Shown piece by piece: positions 28,275 through 35,747 of a stretch of DNA of 53,300 nt. The DNA comes from Pirellulales bacterium (GTDB lineage Bacteria > Planctomycetota > Planctomycetia > Pirellulales > JACPPG01), in NCBI GenBank assembly GCA_035546535.1, contig DASZWQ010000201.1, forward strand, positions 1 to 53,300. Reading direction: 5' to 3'. How positions within the stretch are numbered: the stretch's first letter is position 1; every line of letters starts with the position of its first letter. The translations under genes and the position numbers were made by a program. Under the pieces are notes generated by a model. That model did no database searches and was not told where the DNA came from. It saw nothing but the letters and a program-made list of their open reading frames with translations.

Positions 28275-29792
28275 ATGCACACTTCCCTGGCACATCTTGC
28301 TGCGCCGCCGACCTCGGCATTCCGAATTCTTCTGACCGTGGCGACGATCTTGGGGGTCACGGCAGCCAGCCGCTGGGCTCGGTCTGAACCACTACGTATC
28401 GATGCGGCCACCGAGAAAAAGGTCTATCCCGAGATCGAGGAAGCCAAGCAGCGGCTCGCGAAACAAGATATCGAAGGAGCCTTGGAATCATTTAATGCCG
28501 CGGCCAAAGCTCACTCAGAGTTGCCGAACGGGCGCGTGCAATTGGCCAACGTTTATTTTTCCATCAATCGCCCGCGCGAAGCACGTGCCCAGTTGGAGAA
28601 AGGCATTACGGATTTTCCGAATGATCCGGAAACCTACCTGGTCATGGCCGAGATTGCCTTGCGTGAAGGGCGCTGGACCGATGCGGGCCTGCTGAGCGAA
28701 AGGGGGGTCGGGCTTTTGAAGGGATTCAAAGGCGATGCCGACAAAAAGAAGGATCTGATGACCCGAGCCTTCCTCGGCGCGGCGATGACTGCCCAGCAAC
28801 ACGAACGCTGGGAAGACGCACGCAAACTACTCGCGGAACTGATCAAGGCGAACCCCGACTCCGCCGCGGCGCATTACCGGCTGGGGCAGGTGCTGTTCGA
28901 GATGGATAAAGAGAAAGACGCCTACGCCGAGCTTCAGGCAGCGGCCCGCATGGACGAAGACATTCCATCGCCCGAGATGACCATGGCCCAGCTCTTCGAG
29001 AAGGACAAAGACCGGGCGAATGCCGAGAAATGGATGAAGCAAGCCGTGGCCGCCGACCCCAAGAGACTGAAGACACGCCTCGACGCCGTGCAGTGGATGC
29101 TGCGCACCGGCGACCTGGAGGGGGCCAAGGCACAAGTGGCGGAGGCGCTAAAGATCGATCCGGAATCGCAGGATGCTCTGTTCCTCGCTGGCCGCGTGGC
29201 GCGCTTCTCCAAGGAATACCCCCAGGCCCAGAAATACCTCGAGCGGGCGTACCTGGAATCGCCCGGCGCGGGCAGCGTGGCCAACGAGTTGGCGCTGACG
29301 CTGTGCGAAATCGGCGAAGACGAGCGCAAACGCGCCTTCACGCTGGCCGAGGCCACCTATCGCCAACAGCGCGACGTGGAAACGGCGGCCACCCTCGGTT
29401 GGATTTGCTACCGCATGGGACGCATGGAGGATGCCGAGCGGATGTTCAACGCCCTGGCCACGGCGAATCAATTCTCGCCCGACGCCGCCTATTACTTCGC
29501 CGTCTTCGCGGATGACCGTAATCGTGGCGAGGCCGCCAAGGGGCTCTTGGAAGCGGCGATCAAGGGAGACGCCCCCTTCGCCCATCGGGCCGAGGCGCAG
29601 AAGCTGTTCGATCGACTGACGAAGAAGTCATCGGCGGTACCGGCCAAGACCGAACTCAAGCCGGCCGCAGACAAATTGGAGCTATTCGACACTTCGAAAT
29701 CGGCTCCCTCAAAAGCTCCGGCAAAGGCTACGCCTGCCAAAGCGCCAGCCACGAAAGCGCCGCCGGCAAAGGGCAAAACGCCGACACCCTAA
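28275..29792 (+). CDS. exported TPR-repeat protein
   Basis: A 505-residue protein with a signal-like N-terminus (AFRILLTVATILGVTAA) and many TPR-like helical pairs from about residue 50 to 450, for example AAHYRLGQVLFEMDKEKDAY and DALFLAGRVARFSKEYPQA. The C-terminal 60 residues are low-complexity and basic (repeats of APAKA and TKAPPAKG), perhaps a flexible tail that contacts cell wall or nucleic acid. The TPR region is a protein-binding scaffold, probably in the periplasm or at the membrane. No catalytic motif. GAGG precedes ATG 28275. The family is sure; the partner is unknown. Confidence 0.85.
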   Translation: MHTSLAHLAAPPTSAFRILLTVATILGVTAASRWARSEPLRIDAATEKKVYPEIEEAKQRLAKQDIEGALESFNAAAKAHSELPNGRVQLANVYFSINRPREARAQLEKGITDFPNDPETYLVMAEIALREGRWTDAGLLSERGVGLLKGFKGDADKKKDLMTRAFLGAAMTAQQHERWEDARKLLAELIKANPDSAAAHYRLGQVLFEMDKEKDAYAELQAAARMDEDIPSPEMTMAQLFEKDKDRANAEKWMKQAVAADPKRLKTRLDAVQWMLRTGDLEGAKAQVAEALKIDPESQDALFLAGRVARFSKEYPQAQKYLERAYLESPGAGSVANELALTLCEIGEDERKRAFTLAEATYRQQRDVETAATLGWICYRMGRMEDAERMFNALATANQFSPDAAYYFAVFADDRNRGEAAKGLLEAAIKGDAPFAHRAEAQKLFDRLTKKSSAVPAKTELKPAADKLELFDTSKSAPSKAPAKATPAKAPATKAPPAKGKTPTP

Positions 29793-29842
29793 AAGATCTG
29801 CGCGACAGAAACCCCGCGGGACGGGTACCCCACGGCGCGAGA

Positions 29843-30469
29843 TCATCCGCCCGTCTGCCAATTGGGGCGCGGCCAGGGGTACTCCATGTGCCTGGCCGTC
29901 TGCTCGGCCTGTGCTTGCCCTAGCAGCCTGGCTACGACGTAGAGCGACATATCGATGCCGGCGGCGATCCCGGCGCTGGTGATAATGCGGCCGTTATCCA
30001 CCACGCGCTCGTTGGCGTCGACTTGCGTTCGCGGCGCTGTTGTACGCAGCAGGTCGATCGCACCGTGATGCGTGGTGGCACGCAGCCCGTCAAGCAGGTT
30101 GGCCTTCGCCAACAAAAGCGCGCCGGTGCATACCGACAAAATGAGTTCGGCCGCTGCCGCGCGCTCGGCGATCCATGCCAGAAGCGCCGCGTTGTGCATT
30201 TCGCGCCGCGTTCCCTGACCGCCGGGCACAATCAAGACATCGGCCGGCGGGGCGTCGGCCAGCGTAAAATCGGGCACGACCTTCAGTCCGTTTCTAGCCG
30301 TGACCGTAGCTAACCGCTCGGCCACGGTATAGACCCGAAACGGCCGCGGCGATTCCTGCTGCCCGGTGACGGAGAAGACCTCGAATGGCCCACAGAAGTC
30401 GAGCACTTCGACGTCGTTGAAGAGGAGCAGGGCCACCTGGCGAGTTTTCGTGACGGTGGTCGTGGGCAT
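29843..30469 (-). CDS. DJ-1/PfpI-family protein
   Basis: A 208-residue member of the DJ-1/PfpI (class I amidotransferase-like) fold. The order fits: VALLLFNDVEVLDFCGPFEVFS at the N-terminus, ADVLIVPGGQGT, then the nucleophile elbow ILSVCTGALLLA with the active Cys, and ATTHHGAIDLL. It is close to the isonitrile hydratase/transcription-regulator-like branch but without a DNA-binding domain. ATG 30469 has AAGGAA six bases upstream. The frame stays open further upstream, antisense to the SDR gene, and that part is rejected. The reaction is unknown; a stress or small-molecule hydrolase role is typical of the family. Confidence 0.88.
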   Translation of the reverse strand: MPTTTVTKTRQVALLLFNDVEVLDFCGPFEVFSVTGQQESPRPFRVYTVAERLATVTARNGLKVVPDFTLADAPPADVLIVPGGQGTRREMHNAALLAWIAERAAAAELILSVCTGALLLAKANLLDGLRATTHHGAIDLLRTTAPRTQVDANERVVDNGRIITSAGIAAGIDMSLYVVARLLGQAQAEQTARHMEYPWPRPNWQTGG

Positions 30470-30679
30470 TAGAGATTCCTTCTTGCGGAGACGCCCAGCC
30501 GCGGGCGGGAGCCTCGTCTTTGGTCGGCGCTTCGGGGTATGTGTCAAAAGAGGGTGCGATGACTCGAGGGGATCGCAACTCGGCCGTTTGCCCCCGTAGA
30601 CTGCGGATGTTACCTTGCTTTCGCTGGAATCAAAACGACGCGCCGCACGGGGCGCAATCCACCGAGGGGACCTAGGGTC

Positions 30680-31453
30680 ATGGCCGAATCGATTAAAGCG
30701 CGTTTCAATCTCACCGGCAAGGTGGCCATCGTCACCGGAGCGAGCAAGGGGATCGGCGAATCGATCGCCCGCGGCCTGGCCGAGTTCGGCGCCAAGGTCA
30801 TGGTCAGCAGCCGCAAGCAGGACGCCGTGGACGCGGTGGCGAAAACGATCCAAGCCGCGGGGGGTGAAGCCGACGCTTTTGCGGCCCACGCCGGCAGCAC
30901 CGCTGATCTTCACGCCTTGGTCGACAAGACCGTCGCGCGCTTCGGGGGCGTCGACATCATCGTCAACAACGCCGCGGCCAACCCGGTGTTCGGGCCGATT
31001 GTCATGGCCGACGAGGGGGTGTTCGACAAGATCATGGCCGTGAACGTCAAAGGGCCGTTGGAACTGGCGAAAAAAGCCTTTCCCATCATGGTCGAGCGCG
31101 GCGGCGGGTCGGTGATCAATATCAGCAGCATCGGCGGTATCAGTCCCGAGCCGATGCTGGGCATTTATAGCGTGAGCAAGGCGGCGCTGATCAGCCTCAC
31201 CAAGGTGCTGGCCGCCGAATGGGGCGCCGTGAAGATTCGCGTCAACGCCATCTGTCCGGGCCTGGTGCAGACGAAATTCAGCAAGGCGTTGTGGGAGACC
31301 GAGAGCAACCTCGAAAAGTTTACCTCGCAACTGCCGCTGGGCCGCATGGCACAGCCCGATGAAATCGCGCCCTTGGCAGTCTTTTTGGCCGGCGACGCGG
31401 CATCGTACTGCACCGGCAGCGTCTATCTGGCTGACGGTGGCCACGTGATCTAG
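30680..31453 (+). CDS. SDR-family oxidoreductase
   Basis: A 257-residue short-chain dehydrogenase. TGASKGIG (19-26) is the cofactor loop, VNNAA (95-99) the structural motif, and S149/S150, Y163 and K167 (YSVSK) the catalytic set. It begins the cluster with histidine phosphatase, acyl-CoA dehydrogenase and APH-type kinase (to 34815). In the Pseudomonas lva operon an SDR (LvaD) works with an acyl-CoA dehydrogenase and a kinase of this type, so this gene may act on the same 3- or 4-hydroxy acyl-CoA path. That role is inference. Confidence 0.9.
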   Translation: MAESIKARFNLTGKVAIVTGASKGIGESIARGLAEFGAKVMVSSRKQDAVDAVAKTIQAAGGEADAFAAHAGSTADLHALVDKTVARFGGVDIIVNNAAANPVFGPIVMADEGVFDKIMAVNVKGPLELAKKAFPIMVERGGGSVINISSIGGISPEPMLGIYSVSKAALISLTKVLAAEWGAVKIRVNAICPGLVQTKFSKALWETESNLEKFTSQLPLGRMAQPDEIAPLAVFLAGDAASYCTGSVYLADGGHVI

Positions 31454-31513
31454 GGAATGTCGAATGTCCAAGCTCGCACTGTCTAAGACCGGCCTGGAGG
31501 TTCACCTGGATGG

Positions 31514-31543
31514 GGTGCCACGGGGTGGCTTGCCCGTCAGTGG
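31514..31543. repeat. degenerate copy of the CACTGGTGG intergenic palindrome
   Basis: GTGCCAC then GGGGTGGCTTGC and CCGTCAGTGG keeps the order of the repeat seen at 37428, 42619 and 49391, but its arms pair imperfectly. It lies between the SDR and histidine phosphatase genes. Confidence 0.45.
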
Positions 31544-31573
31544 AGTAGTTAGGACAAGGACTGGTAGGCAAGC

Positions 31574-32293
31574 TTGAGCAATCTCTACGCCATCCGTCAT
31601 GGGCAGGCTTCGTTCTTTGCCGAAGACTATGACCAGTTGTCGCTGATTGGCGAGACGCAGGCGCGTTTGCTTGGCGAATACTGGGCCCGCCGCCGCGTGA
31701 TCTTCGACGAGGTGTACACCGGGCCACGCCGCCGCCACGTCGATACGGCGCGGTTGGTGGGCAACGCATACCGCGAGGCCGGCCTTCCCTGGCCCGAGCC
31801 GGTCATGCTACCGGGGCTCGACGAGTACGAAGCCGAGGCGGTGCTCAAGCAGGCCCTGCCACAATTAGTCGCTGAGCACGAGCCGATTCGCCGCCTCCAC
31901 GAAGCGGTCGAGCGGGCCACCGATCGCGCCGCGAAGCTGAGGGCCTTCCAGAAAATGTACGAGGTCGTGATCGACCGCTGGGTGCATGGGCAGCTGAATC
32001 TCCCCCAGGTCGAATCGTGGGACGCGTTTTGCCAGCGCATGCACGAGTCGCTCGACCGGATTGCCGCCAACCCGGCCGGCGGGCGGCAGGTGGCGGCCTT
32101 CACCTCGGGGGGGCCGGTCGGAATATGCATGCAGCGGGCTTTGGGGCTCACGCATCGCACTACGCTGCAAATGGCCTGGATGGTGCGAAACGCGGCTTTC
32201 AGCGAGTTCATCTTCTCCGGCGAGCGGTTCACGCTCAGCCGGTACAACGCCTTTCCGCATTTGGACGATCCCGAGCATTTGACGTACCGGTGA
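31574..32293 (+). CDS. histidine phosphatase-family protein (phosphoglycerate mutase-like)
   Basis: A 239-residue histidine phosphatase. LYAIRHGQASFFAEDYDQLS is the RHG motif with the catalytic His; VYTGPRRRHVDTARLVG follows and VAAFTSGGPVGICMQ carries the second catalytic region, though the usual His before GG is replaced by Ser here (FTSGG), so activity is not certain. TTG 31574 is the likely start, with GGTAGG six bases upstream. It sits between the SDR and the acyl-CoA dehydrogenase. In the human ACAD10 protein a phosphatase-like domain is fused to a kinase and dehydrogenase, so a role in the same cassette is plausible but inferred. Confidence 0.82.
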   Translation: MSNLYAIRHGQASFFAEDYDQLSLIGETQARLLGEYWARRRVIFDEVYTGPRRRHVDTARLVGNAYREAGLPWPEPVMLPGLDEYEAEAVLKQALPQLVAEHEPIRRLHEAVERATDRAAKLRAFQKMYEVVIDRWVHGQLNLPQVESWDAFCQRMHESLDRIAANPAGGRQVAAFTSGGPVGICMQRALGLTHRTTLQMAWMVRNAAFSEFIFSGERFTLSRYNAFPHLDDPEHLTYR

Positions 32294-32329
32294 ACGGCGC
32301 TGCGCGTAACCGCATGGCGGGAGTCTTCT

Positions 32330-32391
32330 GTAGCCGGAATCTTCGAGGCAGGGCGCCCAACCACCGGTTCCGGCTCACAGAGCCCGGCTAC
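32330..32391. repeat. intergenic palindromic element
   Basis: GTAGCCGG (32330-32337) pairs with CCGGCTAC (32384-32391), and an inner GGCTC/GAGCC hairpin surrounds ACA. It lies between the histidine phosphatase and acyl-CoA dehydrogenase genes and resembles a REP-type element; no second copy was found in the window. Confidence 0.4.
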
Positions 32392-32509
32392 CGCATCGAC
32401 CCGACCGCTTTACAGCGGCGCTGGAAATGCGACGATTGTGTCAGCTGCGGAACCACTGATGCGCTAGCTCGGATAACTTGCGCCAAATTCATTTCGAGGG
32501 GGGATTCGG

Positions 32510-33712
32510 ATGGACTTCTCTGTTTCGCCAAAGATGCAGGAGATCCTCGCGCGGATGCGCGAGTTCGTCGAGAAGGAGCTCTATCCCCTTGAGCCGCACG
32601 CACGTGATCGCGGGTTCAAGGCCACCGTTCCGCAACTGCGCGAAAAGCGCGCCAAGGTGCGTGAGATGGGCCTGTGGTGCCCGCAGATTCCCAAGGAGCA
32701 CGGCGGAATGGGCCTGTCGCTGCTTGAACACGGCATGGTCAGCGAAGTGCTCGGTCGCAGCACGCTGGGACATTATTGCTTCAACTGCCAGGCGCCGGAT
32801 GCGGGCAATATGGAAATCCTGATGATGTTCGGCACCGACGAGCAGAAGAAGTCATGGCTGCGGCCATTGCTCGCCGGGGAGATTCGCAGTTGCTTCTCGA
32901 TGACCGAGCCCGACCGTCCCGGTTCGAACCCCGTGTGGATGGACACCCTGGCCGTGAAACAGGGCAACGACTACGTGATCAACGGCCGCAAGTGGTTCAC
33001 CTCGTCGTACGACGGTTCGGCCTTTGCCATCGTGATGGCCGTGACGAACCCCGAGGCGCCGCCGCACAAGCGGGCCAGCCAGATCATCGTGCCGGTGAAC
33101 ACGCCGGGCTTCAAATTCGTTCGCAATATCGAGCTGATGGGGCACGCCGGCGACGATTACGACAGCCACGCGGAAGTGGTCTACGAAGATTGCCGCGTAC
33201 CGCAAAGCAACCTGCTGGGCAAAGAAGGAGAAGGGTTTGCCATTGCCCAGGAGCGGCTCGGTCCCGGCCGCATTCACCATTGCATGCGGTGGATCGGCAT
33301 CTGCGAGCGCTCGTTCGATCTGATGTGCCAGCGCGCCGCCAGCCGCGAATTGGCGCCAGGCAAGCCATTGGGCACGCAGCAGATCATCCAGCAGTGGATC
33401 GCCGACAGCCGCGCGGAAATCAACGCCGCCCGACTGATGGTGCTGGAAGCCGCCTGGAAAATCGACAATCAGGGGATGGCCGCGGCGCGCGAGGAGATTT
33501 CGTGCATCAAGTTCTTTGCCGCCGACGTGCTCTTGAAAGTCATCGACCGGGCCATCCAGGTACATGGCGCACTCGGCATTACGACCGACACCCCGCTGTC
33601 GATTTATCTGCGCAACGAGCGGGGGGCGCGCATCTACGACGGAGCCGACGAGGTCCACAAAATGGTCGTTGCCAAGCGCATTCTCGGCCGTTACGGACTG
33701 AAGATTTCCTGA
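32510..33712 (+). CDS. acyl-CoA dehydrogenase, ACAD10/11-like
   Basis: A 400-residue FAD flavoenzyme. The body has PQIPKEHGGMGLSLLEHGMV, the flavin-binding SCFSMTEPDRPGSNP, KWFTSSYDGS and the C-terminal IQVHGALGITTDTPL and RIYDGADEVHKMVVAKRIL. The YDGADEVHK form, in place of YEG-type ends, is typical of the ACAD10/11 and LvaC branch. GAGGGGGGA precedes ATG 32510. The next gene, 35 bases on, is the APH-type kinase that is fused to this dehydrogenase in mammalian ACAD10/11. Likely reaction: processing of a 4-hydroxy or 4-phospho-acyl-CoA; the family is sure and the substrate inferred. Confidence 0.93.
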   Translation: MDFSVSPKMQEILARMREFVEKELYPLEPHARDRGFKATVPQLREKRAKVREMGLWCPQIPKEHGGMGLSLLEHGMVSEVLGRSTLGHYCFNCQAPDAGNMEILMMFGTDEQKKSWLRPLLAGEIRSCFSMTEPDRPGSNPVWMDTLAVKQGNDYVINGRKWFTSSYDGSAFAIVMAVTNPEAPPHKRASQIIVPVNTPGFKFVRNIELMGHAGDDYDSHAEVVYEDCRVPQSNLLGKEGEGFAIAQERLGPGRIHHCMRWIGICERSFDLMCQRAASRELAPGKPLGTQQIIQQWIADSRAEINAARLMVLEAAWKIDNQGMAAAREEISCIKFFAADVLLKVIDRAIQVHGALGITTDTPLSIYLRNERGARIYDGADEVHKMVVAKRILGRYGLKIS

Positions 33713-33747
33713 CCCGCCCGCCTCATGCACGCCACGGAGCCCCTCCT

Positions 33748-34815
33748 TTGACCGACATTCTCGACAAGACGCGCGCTGTTCGCTCGGGCGAGGAACTCGA
33801 TCTCGCCAAGCTCGAAGCCTACCTGCGCAAGCATTTGCCGCAGGCCGCCGGCTCGCTCACCATCGAGCAGTTTCCCGCCGGCCATTCGAACCTCACCTAT
33901 TCGGTCCGCCTGGGCGATTTGGATATGGTGCTGCGGCGTCCTCCGTTTGGCAGCAAGGTGAAAAGCGCTCACGACATGGGACGTGAGTACCGCGTGCTCT
34001 CGAAATTGCACAAAGCGTTCGCGCCCGCGCCGGAACCGGTTTTGTATTGCGAAGATGAGGCCGTCCTCGGCGCACCCTTCTACTTGATGAAGCGTATCCG
34101 CGGCGTGATTATCCGCCGCGAGCCGCCGCAGGGCCTCGACTTTTCGCCGAATGTCGCTCGCCGGCTCAGTGAATCGTTCGTCGATACGCTGGCCACGCTG
34201 CACGGGCTGGACTACGAAAAAATCGGCCTCGGAGACCTCGGCAAGCCAGTCGGCTATATGCAGCGGCAGGTTGAGGGGTGGGTGAAGCGCTATTACGGCT
34301 CGCAAACGCACGACATCCCCGAGGTCGAGCCGGTCAGCCGCTGGATGGCCGAGCACATGCCGGCCCATTCCGACGCGACCCTGATCCACAACGATTACAA
34401 GTACGACAATGTGATCGTGGCGGCCGACGACGTCACGCGCATCATCGGCGTGCTCGATTGGGAAATGTGTACGCTCGGCGATCCGCTCTCCGACCTGGGC
34501 ACGGCGCTGTGCTACTGGATCAACGCCGACGATCCCGGCGAGATGCAACTGATCCGCTGGGCCCCCACGACCGAGCCCGGCAGCATGACCCGGGCGGAAC
34601 TCGCCACCCGTTATGCCGAGAAAACCGGCCGCGACACGTCGGGTATGGCGTTCTACTACGTCTACGCCATGTTCAAAACGGCCGTCATCGCGCAGCAGAT
34701 CTATTACCGCTACCACCACGGCATGACCAAGGACGAGCGCTTCGTGGCATTTTTAGAGGCCGCGAAGATCATGATGCGCGCCAGCCTGCGGGCGGCAGAG
34801 ACGGGAAAGTACTGA
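33748..34815 (+). CDS. APH-family phosphotransferase (kinase), LvaA/ACAD-kinase-like
   Basis: A 355-residue protein-kinase-like phosphotransferase. FPAGHSNLTYSV is the nucleotide loop, LIHNDYKYDNVI the catalytic loop (Asp after Asn), and VLDWEMCTLGDPLSDLGTAL the metal-binding DxE/D motif. TTG 33748 is chosen because CGGAG lies eight bases upstream; the frame continues further up but only antisense to nothing real. Its gene follows the acyl-CoA dehydrogenase closely. In Pseudomonas LvaA phosphorylates the 4-hydroxyl of 4-hydroxyvaleryl-CoA, and the kinase domains of ACAD10/11 act on 4-hydroxy acyl-CoA. The same job is inferred here. The fold is sure. Confidence 0.92.
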   Translation: MTDILDKTRAVRSGEELDLAKLEAYLRKHLPQAAGSLTIEQFPAGHSNLTYSVRLGDLDMVLRRPPFGSKVKSAHDMGREYRVLSKLHKAFAPAPEPVLYCEDEAVLGAPFYLMKRIRGVIIRREPPQGLDFSPNVARRLSESFVDTLATLHGLDYEKIGLGDLGKPVGYMQRQVEGWVKRYYGSQTHDIPEVEPVSRWMAEHMPAHSDATLIHNDYKYDNVIVAADDVTRIIGVLDWEMCTLGDPLSDLGTALCYWINADDPGEMQLIRWAPTTEPGSMTRAELATRYAEKTGRDTSGMAFYYVYAMFKTAVIAQQIYYRYHHGMTKDERFVAFLEAAKIMMRASLRAAETGKY

Positions 34816-35000
34816 GTTCCTGTTGGGCATTAATCCCGAGTGCCATGCTTTTTCGCGGCACGCGAACAAGCATGTTTTAAGATTCGCGGAGGGCGCTCTT
34901 TCGTTGCTACGCATGCTTATTCGGCTTGCGAAAACGCATCGCAGGACACAAGCAGGCGAAACGCGCTTATTGGCCGAATTCCGCGTCAAAACCGCGGCGC

Positions 35001-35038
35001 AAAAATAGAGCCGCCCACCTTGTGCAGGCGGGCGGCTC
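35001..35038 (-). terminator. rho-independent terminator of the micro-peptide gene
   Basis: On the minus strand, GAGCCGCCC and GGGCGGCTC form a strong stem (35008-35038) followed by TATTTTT. It lies 65 bases after the stop of the 24-residue gene at 35104-35178. Confidence 0.8.
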
Positions 35039-35103
35039 GTCACCGTTGTTGCTTTTAGATTCACACAATCGGGACCGTAAAATCGGCCTCGATCGCGGAC
35101 CAC

Positions 35104-35178
35104 CTACTTCTTCTTGGCGGTCTTCTTCTTGGCGGCCTTCTTCTTGGCACCTTTCTTGGCAGCTTTCTTCTTGGCCAC
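35104..35178 (-). CDS. 24-residue Lys/Ala-rich micro-peptide
   Basis: A 24-residue reading frame, GTG start, TAG stop: MAKKKAAKKGAKKK then AAKKKTAKKK. It is made only of M, A, K, G and T, with 14 Lys. AGGAGG stands eight bases upstream of the GTG, a near-perfect ribosome-binding site, and a T-tract terminator follows at 35001-35038. Both argue for real expression. The sequence resembles the C-terminal tail of histone H1 and bacterial H1-like proteins, so DNA or RNA binding is a natural guess, but such a short peptide may have another role. It lies in a 932-base gap with no other gene. Alternative: the transcript itself is a regulatory RNA. Confidence 0.65.
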   Translation of the reverse strand: MAKKKAAKKGAKKKAAKKKTAKKK

Positions 35179-35747
35179 TCTTACGTCCTCCTAACTAAGG
35201 GTGCTGGTGAGGCCGATGAGAACTTTCCTAGCAGTTCCCGTGTGGCCGACACTCACCTCTGATCAAAAACTTCGTGTTGTTGCGACGACCAAAACGCAGT
35301 AGCGTTGCAGTCGTTGCTGCCACATGCATCCATTTGTACGGGGGGCTTGCAAATTGTGCAAGCCCAGTTTTGCCAAACTCGCGCGATCCACCTCGATCGC
35401 GCTCTTCTCGATGTTCGCGCATCGGTGAGCCATTGCGCATCGCGCGCGTCCTTTGATCGCGCGACGCAACGACCCGATGCGCGGCGCAGAGATATGATGC
35501 GCGGAGCGAGTTCGTCATTGTGCGAAAGCGCGCTTACGCCCCGATCGCTCGTCGCATCGCGCACGATCGAAGCCACGTCTCCAATGCTGCGCCGAGCGCT
35601 GCAGAGGAGCGGCGCATGAGATCCATCACGAGGCAAGAAACCGCAAAAAAGGCTTATCTTGCTTGCCTCTCGCGCCCAGAGTTACGCATTTTCGCGCAAA
35701 ATCGCGCCGAAGGACGCAATTCGAGAGATGCCACGCACCGCGATTCG
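35179..35747. other. non-coding stretch, rich in GCGC, upstream of the micro-peptide
   Basis: No gene is supported on either strand. A possible promoter for the micro-peptide lies at 35333-35361. From about 35390 to 35745 the DNA is crowded with GCGC, GATCGCG and TGCGCAT, and 35475-35510 holds a direct repeat, GATGCGCGGCGC then GATGCGCGGAGC, about 19 bases apart. The cause is unknown. Confidence 0.5.
35333..35361 (-). promoter_or_regulatory. possible promoter of the micro-peptide gene
   Basis: On the minus strand TTGCAC and TACAAA are 17 bases apart. Each element is only a partial match (3/6 and 4/6). Start of transcription would be near 35325, giving a leader of about 145 bases. Confidence 0.25.

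Noticed and set aside
30470..31471. Open minus-strand frame continuing upstream of the DJ-1/PfpI gene for about 330 codons
   Set aside because: It is antisense to the well-supported SDR gene, and a good ATG with SD at 30469 starts the recognised domain.
32776..33747. Open frame running into the APH kinase gene from upstream
   Set aside because: It is out of frame inside the acyl-CoA dehydrogenase gene and composed of R/G/A-rich low-quality sequence; TTG 33748 has a clear SD.
35104..35180. Repetitive CTTCTTCTT run as a CRISPR or simple repeat
   Set aside because: It is explained by AAG (Lys) codons of the micro-peptide; there are no regular spacers.
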